DNA of 64,000 bases from Pelagihabitans sp947500445. GTDB taxonomy: Bacteria > Bacteroidota > Bacteroidia > Flavobacteriales > Flavobacteriaceae. Below the pieces are notes generated by a model. The model was not told where the DNA came from. It searched no databases and was given only the letters and a program-made list of their open reading frames with translations. Each line of letters starts with the position of its first letter. Positions within the stretch are counted from its first letter, which is position 1. The position numbers and the translations under genes are program-made. Shown piece by piece: positions 58,422-64,000 of the stretch. The stretch is from contig NZ_JBNGOP010000003.1 in NCBI RefSeq assembly GCF_050589625.1, positions 186,001 through 250,000 of the forward strand, written 5' to 3'.

Positions 58422-59477
58422 ATGGCGATTAGGCTAAGAAAATCGTATCGGTTTGCACTGCGCTCGGCGTTGTTGATCACTTTTTGTTCCGCAATATTGT
58501 TGGGCGGCCTGCTCTACATGTTACATTCTTTAAATTGGCTGTTGCTATTGGTTTTCGCCCTGCTTTTTTTTGGGATTTCCTTTATCGTTCTTCAATACCG
58601 TATTCAACGTTACATTTATCGCAGGATCAAGAAAATTTACGATGACGTGGCCTTATTGGAATCCACTTCCCTTACTTCCGACCCGATTACGACCGACATG
58701 AAAACGCTGACCGCGGAAATCGAAAAATTTGCGAAGGACAAAAAAGTGGAAATCGATACCCTAAAAATAAGGGAAGAGTACCGTAAGGATTTTTTGGGGA
58801 ACGTGTCGCATGAGCTGAAAACCCCCCTGTTTACGGTTCAAGGGTATATTGAAACGCTTTTGGATGGGGCGATCAACGATAAAAATGTCCGTAAAAAGTA
58901 CTTGTCGCGGGCAAACAAGGCCGTAGAACGGTTGATCTACATCGTAAAAGATCTGGATTTGATCACAAAATTGGAGGCCGGTGAGCTTATGGTGGAACGT
59001 ACCGATTTTGATATTATCGAATTGATTCAAAGTGTTTTTGAACTTTTGGAAATGAAATCGGCAAAAAAAGAGATTGCCTTAACATTTGATATCGAATACG
59101 TTGAACCCATTTATGTGCATGCCGATCTGGAAAAGATACAACGGGTACTGACCAATTTGTTGGTTAATTCCATAAAGTATGGGCAAAAGAACGGAACAAC
59201 GGAGGTAAGCGTAGAAAATTTGATACGGAACAAGGTCATTGTAAGGGTCACCGACAATGGCGAGGGCATACCGGAGCAATATATTCCGAGGTTGTTCGAA
59301 CGGTTTTATCGGGTCGATCAAAGTGGCAGTAGAAAAGAGGGCGGTTCCGGTCTTGGCCTTTCCATCGTAAAACACATTATAGAGGCCCACGGAGAGAAAA
59401 TATATGTAGAGAGTGTGGAAGAGGTCGGTTCCGAATTCTCGTTTACTTTGGAAAAAGTTACTCCTTCCGAAGCCTAG
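58422..59477 (+). CDS. phoR: Sensor histidine kinase, PhoR-like
   Basis: A 351-residue membrane kinase. Two N-terminal transmembrane helices (about 12-32 and 37-58), a cytosolic coiled-coil region (60-118), the H box FLGNVSHELKTPLFTVQGYI (His130), an N box (LLVNSIKYGQKN), G1 (DNGEGIP) and G2 (EGGSGLGLSIVKHII). The short periplasmic loop between the helices and the pairing with phoB resemble PhoR, which signals phosphate limitation via the Pst system. No PAS domain is evident. The gene is cut off from phoB by two repeat elements, so separate transcription is possible. Confidence 0.88.
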   Translation: MAIRLRKSYRFALRSALLITFCSAILLGGLLYMLHSLNWLLLLVFALLFFGISFIVLQYRIQRYIYRRIKKIYDDVALLESTSLTSDPITTDMKTLTAEIEKFAKDKKVEIDTLKIREEYRKDFLGNVSHELKTPLFTVQGYIETLLDGAINDKNVRKKYLSRANKAVERLIYIVKDLDLITKLEAGELMVERTDFDIIELIQSVFELLEMKSAKKEIALTFDIEYVEPIYVHADLEKIQRVLTNLLVNSIKYGQKNGTTEVSVENLIRNKVIVRVTDNGEGIPEQYIPRLFERFYRVDQSGSRKEGGSGLGLSIVKHIIEAHGEKIYVESVEEVGSEFSFTLEKVTPSEA

Positions 59478-59514
59478 TTTTTTCCTAGTTTTGTGGGATA
59501 AAAATAAATGGCCG

Positions 59515-60186
59515 GTGGGAAGTAAGAACAAATTAAAACGGTTCAAGGAAAATGAGACCTTCAAAAATGTCATTCAACCCGTAAGGGACGAGGTTTCCGC
59601 AGGGTTGTTTTCGCTTCGCGGGAAATGGAATACCCACTTTAAAAACGAAAATCCCATTGTTTTGGAACTGGGCTGTGGTAAGGGCGAGTACACCGTTGGT
59701 CTTTCGCGGGCATATCCCGATAAAAATTTCATCGGAATCGATATCAAAGGGGCCCGTTTTTGGCGAGGGGCCAAAACGGCCTTGGAAGAAAATCTGGAAA
59801 ATGCCGCCTTTTTAAGAAGTCAAATCGAACTGATCGATCTCCTTTTCGCGGAAAATGAAGTGGCAGAAATTTGGATAACCTTCCCGGATCCACAGATAAA
59901 ATATAAACGGACCAAACACCGGATGACCAATTCCGATTTTCTGGATAAGTATCGAAAAATACTGCGTCCTGGCGGATTGGTACACCTAAAGACCGATAGC
60001 GAATTTATGCACGGCTATACCTTGGGGCTCTTGCAGGGTTTGGGGCTTACCGTAAACTATGCCAATCACGACGTATATAAGAACGAGGGAAGCCCTAGGG
60101 AAGTTTTGGGCATCCAAACGTTTTACGAACGGCAATATCTTGAAAAGGGAAAACCGATCACCTACATTCAATTTAAGTTCGGGTAG
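59515..60186 (+). CDS. trmB: tRNA (guanine-N7-)-methyltransferase
   Basis: A 223-residue SAM-dependent enzyme methylating G46 of tRNA. Motifs: ENPIVLELGCGKGEYTVGL (SAM loop), NFIGIDIKGARFWRGAKTALEE, AEIWITFPDPQIKYKRTKHRMT (the PDPxxKxxHxxxR-type catalytic region) and GGLVHLKTDSEFM. A much longer frame opens at 59413, but its N-terminus is not conserved; the GTG at 59515 (VGSKNKLKRFKENETF) fits the usual flavobacterial start. It follows phoR by 37 nt. Confidence 0.92.
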   Translation: MGSKNKLKRFKENETFKNVIQPVRDEVSAGLFSLRGKWNTHFKNENPIVLELGCGKGEYTVGLSRAYPDKNFIGIDIKGARFWRGAKTALEENLENAAFLRSQIELIDLLFAENEVAEIWITFPDPQIKYKRTKHRMTNSDFLDKYRKILRPGGLVHLKTDSEFMHGYTLGLLQGLGLTVNYANHDVYKNEGSPREVLGIQTFYERQYLEKGKPITYIQFKFG

Positions 60187-60189
60187 CGC

Positions 60190-60822
60190 ATGCAACATTT
60201 GTTAATTCTTTTTTTTGCGACCTTTTCCGCGGCTGCCATGGCTACGGTTCCACCTGGACTGTTGAACATGAATGCCGCCAAGGTGAGTGTGGAAAAAGGA
60301 AAGGGCAATGGCATCATTTTTAGTTTGGGGGTCTCCACAATGATATTGCTACAGGCCTATGTAGCCGTATTGATCTCCAAGTTTTTGTACCGAAACCCCC
60401 AAGTGATCGATTGGTTGTTAAAAGGAGGGGTGTTCGTGTTCGGTTTTTTTGCAATCTATTTTTTTATTGCTGCGGGGCGCGATCGTAAAGGCCCCGCCAA
60501 AACGGTCAAGGTCAGCAAGAAAAACAGCTATTTTAGAGGCTTTTTGTTGGCGGCCGTAAACTTATTGACCATTCCTTACTACAGTGGCCTAAACGCCATG
60601 TGGAACGCCTCGGGTTGGATCAAGTTCGAGTTGACCGATACCCTTATTTTTGTTTTTGCCGCAGGTTTGGGTACCTTTTCGGTGTTGTATCTGTATGTTT
60701 TTTATTTCAATAAGCTGGAAAGGACCTCGGATAGCTTTTCAAAAAACAGCAATTATATTTTGAGCGCTTTAATGGTGGTACTTTTGAGCATTACCTTATT
60801 TCGAATATTTTATCGACAATGA
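60190..60822 (+). CDS. LysE family exporter
   Basis: A 210-residue membrane protein with about six hydrophobic helices. The N-terminal LILFFATFSAAAMATVPPGLLNMNAAKVSVEKG is the LysE/RhtB pattern (P-P-G-x-x-N). Further helices: IIFSLGVSTMILLQAYVAVLIS, GGVFVFGFFAIYFFIAAG, GFLLAAVNLLTIPYYSGL, IFVFAAGLGTFSVLYLYVFY. It probably exports an amino acid or a similar small molecule. It begins 3 nt after trmB and overlaps the ATL gene by ATGA, indicating a tight operon. Confidence 0.88.
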   Translation: MQHLLILFFATFSAAAMATVPPGLLNMNAAKVSVEKGKGNGIIFSLGVSTMILLQAYVAVLISKFLYRNPQVIDWLLKGGVFVFGFFAIYFFIAAGRDRKGPAKTVKVSKKNSYFRGFLLAAVNLLTIPYYSGLNAMWNASGWIKFELTDTLIFVFAAGLGTFSVLYLYVFYFNKLERTSDSFSKNSNYILSALMVVLLSITLFRIFYRQ

Positions 60823-61172
60823 AACCGGAGAACAAAAACTTTTTTGAGCGGGTATACCGAGTGGCCGAACAAATACCATATGGCCGGGTTACCTCCTATG
60901 GTGCCATTGCCAAATACCTTGGGGCGGCACGGAGCGCCAGAATGGTCGGTTGGGCAATGAACGGTGCGGGCAACCTGCCCAAGGTGCCGGCGCATCGGGT
61001 GGTAAATAAAATAGGGTTATTGACCGGAAAACATCATTTTGATGGCACCAATTTAATGCAACAGCTACTTGAAAACGAAGGCATTCAAGTGATTGATAAT
61101 CAGATACAGCATTTCGAAAAACACTTTTGGGACCCTTTTACCGAACTAGGCGTTCAAGAGGAGCTCGACTAG
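60819..61172 (+). CDS. Alkyltransferase-like (ATL) protein
   Basis: A 117-residue member of the MGMT/Ogt DNA-binding domain family. RVYRVAEQIPYGRVTSYGAIAKYLG, ARMVGWAMNG and the active-site segment KVPAHRVVNKIG are present. The catalytic Cys of PCHRV is Ala here (PAHRV), as in some ATL proteins, so it cannot accept alkyl groups but can flag O6-alkylguanine lesions for nucleotide excision repair. It starts by ATGA overlap with the LysE gene. A small terminal extension (DNQIQHFEKHFWDP) follows the domain. Confidence 0.93.
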   Translation: MKPENKNFFERVYRVAEQIPYGRVTSYGAIAKYLGAARSARMVGWAMNGAGNLPKVPAHRVVNKIGLLTGKHHFDGTNLMQQLLENEGIQVIDNQIQHFEKHFWDPFTELGVQEELD

Positions 61173-61274
61173 CGTACCCGCAAGGTCGAAGGCTTAAATG
61201 GAGCATCATCGGCAACCCCTATATCAACATTCCTTATTTCAATAACAACCCTTTAGGGTTACCGTGCGATGGCG

Positions 61275-61282
61275 TATCTTTG
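61275..61282 (+). promoter_or_regulatory. -7 box TATCTTTG upstream of apbC
   Basis: An exact TAnnTTTG core, 106 nt before the apbC ATG. A degenerate repeat element (61288-61357) lies between the box and the gene and would be in the leader. Confidence 0.45.
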
Positions 61283-61287
61283 TAAGG

Positions 61288-61357
61288 TATACCATTGTAC
61301 CAGGGACATAGGGATAAAGAAATGGTATTATTGTGCTGTTTCAATGTTAAAATGGTA
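61288..61357. repeat. Short degenerate A/B family derivative
   Basis: It begins ATACCATTGTACC and ends GTTAAAATGGTAAT, with an extra AAATGGTAT in the middle, about 70 bp in all. It looks like a collapsed element built from family ends. Confidence 0.5.
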
Positions 61358-61387
61358 ATACGATCAATTTGAATAGAAAGGGATAAA

Positions 61388-62533
61388 ATGGTCAAGATAG
61401 AAAAGAAAGCGGTCCTTAAAGCACTGGAAAACATTACGGTTCCAGGGGAAGGCCAAAATATGGTCGAAAGTGGAGCCGTTAAGAATGTGCAAATTTTTGG
61501 GGATGAGGTAGAGATCGACATTACCATTACCAATCCCAGTTTGCAGGCCCGTAAGAAAACCGAGGTCGAAATTTTAAAGGTCGTTCACCGAGAGGTGTAC
61601 GAAAAGGCCAAAATGAAAGTGAACATCACGGTCGATGCGCCCGCACCCAAGCAAAAGCCTAATGAAATAAAGGGCAAACCGTTACCGGGAATCAAGAACA
61701 TTATTGCCGTTGCTTCGGGAAAAGGTGGTGTAGGGAAGTCTACGGTTACGGCAAATTTAGCGGTTACCTTGGCCAAAATGGGACTAAAGGTAGGGTTGCT
61801 CGATGCCGATATCTACGGGCCTTCCATGCCCATAATGTTCGATGTTACACAAGAAAAGCCCTTGGCCGTAAACGTCGATGGAAAATCCAAAATGAGACCG
61901 GTCGAAAGTTATGGTGTAAAAATGTTGTCCATCGGCTTTTTTACCCAACCGAACCAAGCGGTCATTTGGAGAGGACCTATGGCTTCAAAGGCATTGAACC
62001 AAATGATCTTTGATGCCCATTGGGGCGAATTGGATGTTATGTTGCTCGATTTGCCTCCCGGTACGGGCGACATTCATTTGAGTATCATGCAGGCAATGCC
62101 GGTTACCGGTGCCGTGGTGGTAAGTACCCCACAGGAAGTGGCCTTGGCCGATGCCCGAAAGGGCGTGGCAATGTTCCAACAAGAAGCGATTAACGTTCCG
62201 GTACTGGGAATTGTGGAAAACATGGCGTATTTTACTCCTGTGGAGCTTCCCGACAATAAGTATTATATCTTTGGAAAGGAAGGCGCACGCCATTTGGCCG
62301 AAGACCTGGAAGTACCTTTCTTGGGAGAAATTCCGTTGGTACAGAGCATACGCGAAGCCGGTGACGTTGGAAGGCCGGCCGCAATGCAAACGGCCACGCC
62401 CATAGAAAGCGCCTTTGAAGAACTGACGCGAAACGTGGTACAGGAAATGGTAGCACGAAATACAACATTGCCTCCAACGGAAGCAATAAAAATAACGACA
62501 ATGGCGGGATGTGCCGCCGTTAAGAAAAAGTGA
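61388..62533 (+). CDS. apbC: Iron-sulfur carrier P-loop ATPase (ApbC/Mrp/NBP35 family)
   Basis: A 381-residue protein. The N-terminal MIP18/DUF59 domain (about 1-90) precedes a P-loop ATPase with the deviant Walker A ASGKGGVGKSTVTANLAV, GLLDADIYGPSMPIMF, DLPPGTGDIHLSIMQAMP and VVVSTPQEVALADARKGVAM. It helps assemble or deliver [4Fe-4S] clusters. No CxxC motif is seen near the C-terminus, which ends GCAAVKKK after NITTMAGCA-type residues. It lies 1 nt before the NifU-like gene, consistent with iron-sulfur biogenesis. Confidence 0.95.
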   Translation: MVKIEKKAVLKALENITVPGEGQNMVESGAVKNVQIFGDEVEIDITITNPSLQARKKTEVEILKVVHREVYEKAKMKVNITVDAPAPKQKPNEIKGKPLPGIKNIIAVASGKGGVGKSTVTANLAVTLAKMGLKVGLLDADIYGPSMPIMFDVTQEKPLAVNVDGKSKMRPVESYGVKMLSIGFFTQPNQAVIWRGPMASKALNQMIFDAHWGELDVMLLDLPPGTGDIHLSIMQAMPVTGAVVVSTPQEVALADARKGVAMFQQEAINVPVLGIVENMAYFTPVELPDNKYYIFGKEGARHLAEDLEVPFLGEIPLVQSIREAGDVGRPAAMQTATPIESAFEELTRNVVQEMVARNTTLPPTEAIKITTMAGCAAVKKK

Positions 62534-62534
62534 T

Positions 62535-62774
62535 ATGACATCGGAAGAGTTAAAAACGAATATTGAAAAAGCGCTGGAAGAAATCCGTCCGTTCCTGCAA
62601 AGCGACGGTGGCGATATCTCCCTGATTTCCATTGATAACGATACTTCGGTCAAAGTACGTTTGGAAGGTGCCTGCGTAGGATGTACCGTAAACCAGATGA
62701 CGTTGAAAAGCGGGGTGGAAATGACCATTAAAAAGTATGCGCCCCAGATAGAAGAGGTCGTTAATGTTTCTTAG
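62535..62774 (+). CDS. NifU C-terminal domain-type iron-sulfur scaffold protein
   Basis: A 79-residue protein matching the NifU C-terminal (Nfu) domain: IEKALEEIRPFLQSDGGDISLISID then VKVRLEGACVGCTVNQMTLKSGVEMTIKKYAPQI, with the CxxC cluster-binding pair in ACVGCT. It transfers Fe-S clusters to target proteins. ATG 62535 (MTSEELK) is chosen over a longer frame starting at 62511. It is directly downstream of apbC (stop 62533), so the two form an Fe-S assembly pair. Confidence 0.93.
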   Translation: MTSEELKTNIEKALEEIRPFLQSDGGDISLISIDNDTSVKVRLEGACVGCTVNQMTLKSGVEMTIKKYAPQIEEVVNVS

Positions 62775-62841
62775 AAAGAGCACCGTCAGTTGCTGTTATG
62801 AACAGTAATATAGATGGGCGGTCGCCAATGAAGTCGTTTTC

Positions 62842-63903
62842 ATGATCAAGACAGATATATTGATAATCGGTGCGGGACCCACAGGGCTTTTCACCGTATT
62901 TGAGGCCGGTTTACTGCAATTAAAATGTCATTTGATTGACGCACTCCCACAGGCCGGCGGACAGTGTTCGGAAATTTATCCCAAAAAACCCATTTACGAT
63001 ATTCCCGGTTTCCCCGAAGTTTTGGCGGGAGATCTGGTACACAACCTTATGGAGCAGGCAAAACCATTCCAACCCGGTTTTACCCTTGGAGAACGGGCAC
63101 AGACCATTAAAAAATTGGACGACGGTACTTTTGTGGTAACCACCAACAAAGGAACGGAACACTGTGCCCCGGTCGTGGCCATAGCGGGCGGACTCGGTAG
63201 TTTTGAGCCAAGAAAACCACCCTTGGAGAACCTGTCGGACTACGAGGGAAAGGGGGTGGCCTACATGATCAAAGATCCCGAAGTGTACCGTGATAAAAAG
63301 GTAGTAATTGCGGGTGGAGGGGATTCCGCCTTGGATTGGAGTATTTTTTTGACCGACGTGGCGGCCGAGGTTACCTTGGTACATCGGCGCAACGAGTTTC
63401 GAGGTGCTTTGGATTCGGTAGAGAAGGTACAACAGCTTAAAAATAAAGGGAAAATTAAATTGATAACCCCTGCGGAGGTTATAGGGTTGTATGGGGAACA
63501 CCGTTTAGAAGGGGTTACCCTGCAAAAGACAGGTGCGGAAAAGGAAATGCTGGACCTTCGCGCCGATTCCTTTATTCCCCTTTTCGGGCTATCGCCCAAA
63601 CTGGGCCCTATTGGGGATTGGGGGTTGGAAATTGAGAAAAATGCGATCAAGGTCGATAATACGCTGGACTACCAAACCAATATTCTCGGAATTTATGCCA
63701 TCGGAGATGTGAATACCTATCCCGGAAAGCTCAAATTGATCCTGTGCGGTTTTCATGAGGCCACGCTTATGTGCCAAAGCGCATACCAACGTATTTATCC
63801 GGATAAAAAATATGTAATGAAATATACGACCGTTGGCGGTGTTACCGGTTTTGACGGGAGTAAAAAAGAAGCGCCGAAGGCGGTGGTAAAAAAAATAGAA
63901 TAA
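62842..63903 (+). CDS. Ferredoxin-NADP reductase-type (TrxR-like) flavoprotein
   Basis: A 353-residue FAD/NAD(P)-dependent oxidoreductase. FAD motif MIKTDILIIGAGPTGLFTVFEAG, AGGQCSEIYPKKPIYDIPGFP, NAD(P) motif KKVVIAGGGDSALDWSIFL and the C-terminal IYAIGDVNTYPGKLKLILCGFHEA. It lacks the CxxC of thioredoxin reductase between the two motifs, so it fits the ferredoxin/flavodoxin-NADP reductase (YumC) type. It would pass electrons from NADPH to a ferredoxin. A possible ferredoxin gene beyond 63903 is outside the window. It is 67 nt after the Nfu gene on the same strand. Confidence 0.9.
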   Translation: MIKTDILIIGAGPTGLFTVFEAGLLQLKCHLIDALPQAGGQCSEIYPKKPIYDIPGFPEVLAGDLVHNLMEQAKPFQPGFTLGERAQTIKKLDDGTFVVTTNKGTEHCAPVVAIAGGLGSFEPRKPPLENLSDYEGKGVAYMIKDPEVYRDKKVVIAGGGDSALDWSIFLTDVAAEVTLVHRRNEFRGALDSVEKVQQLKNKGKIKLITPAEVIGLYGEHRLEGVTLQKTGAEKEMLDLRADSFIPLFGLSPKLGPIGDWGLEIEKNAIKVDNTLDYQTNILGIYAIGDVNTYPGKLKLILCGFHEATLMCQSAYQRIYPDKKYVMKYTTVGGVTGFDGSKKEAPKAVVKKIE

Positions 63904-64000
63904 AGCCATAGGTGGCGTTGGTCAGCCAAATGATGTTTGAGCAGCGGGAGCGTTTTCCAATAAGACCTGCAACGTGAAGTGCCCGCAACAGCTATTATGG

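Noticed and set aside
59413..59514. N-terminal extension of trmB
   Set aside because: The 34 extra residues overlap the end of phoR and are not conserved; the GTG at 59515 fits the family.
1..64000. tRNA or rRNA genes
   Set aside because: The intergenic gaps were read for cloverleaf-like sequence and nothing convincing was found; a tRNA scan would settle it.

Overview
This 64 kb window is chromosomal DNA of a Flavobacteriaceae-type Bacteroidetes, probably a marine member. The evidence is TonB-dependent receptors paired with lipoproteins, type IX secretion sorting domains, TAnnTTTG promoter cores, family-specific genes (DUF3127, DUF3098, DUF4271, DUF4296) and flavobacterial gene orders such as ftsX-DUF3098-uppP-truB and hemD-DUF4271-GT39. 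Gene density is high and no rRNA, tRNA, CRISPR array or prophage was recognised.

Layout. 1-6.3 kb: the 3' part of a TonB receptor and an NMT1/THI5-like protein, a REP-associated tyrosine transposase (RAYT) with its palindromes, a decayed RhuM-like gene, SRPBCC, SDR and Gfo/Idh/MocA genes and a Rieske-like lipoprotein. 6.7-14.2 kb: greA, HIT, a sensor kinase, a flavin reductase-like gene, DUF3127, aat, envelope proteins and tag. 14.3-21.6 kb: a tetR-ABC-HlyD-TolC exporter operon, a YitT protein and a two-gene unit encoding a small cytosolic protein and a secreted protein with three 36-residue-spaced repeats. 21.9-26.3 kb: a thioredoxin-like gene and the ftsX-DUF3098-uppP-truB-TonB_C block. 26.4-35.4 kb: a secreted DinB-like protein, a T9SS type B protein, leuS, SemiSWEET, alanine dehydrogenase and a zinc peptidase. 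35.6-43.3 kb: Lrp, saccharopine dehydrogenase-like, DUF423, pckA, hemD, DUF4271 and GT39. 43.7-49.9 kb: an AT-rich HTH/PIN toxin-antitoxin pair, then a GT2, pyrC, DUF4296, epimerase and tyrS cluster. 50-57.2 kb: a LuxE-like gene, two tiny T9SS sorting-domain proteins, and a duplicated beta-helix lipoprotein with its TonB receptor. 57.3-64 kb: phoB, phoR, trmB, LysE, an alkyltransferase-like gene, an apbC/NifU iron-sulfur pair and a ferredoxin-NADP reductase-like gene.

Two patterns stand out. First, the tetR promoter and the promoter of the distant two-gene unit (20.7-21.6 kb) carry the same pair of 13-bp dyads at the same two-turn spacing. This suggests one regulon joining an exporter whose ATPase motifs are largely lost to a secreted repeat protein. 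Second, the window is sprinkled with about 161-bp non-coding inverted-repeat elements (families A and B, MITE-like) and solo 26-bp palindromes that share ATACCATTT...AAATGGTAT ends. Several begin exactly at the last base of a stop codon, one B copy is nested inside an A copy, and a B-A pair separates phoB from phoR. A third family (C) abuts tolC and ftsX.

Starts were moved from TTG/GTG extensions to the likely ATG or GTG where context supports it. All functional statements rest on reading motifs by eye; no database search was run.
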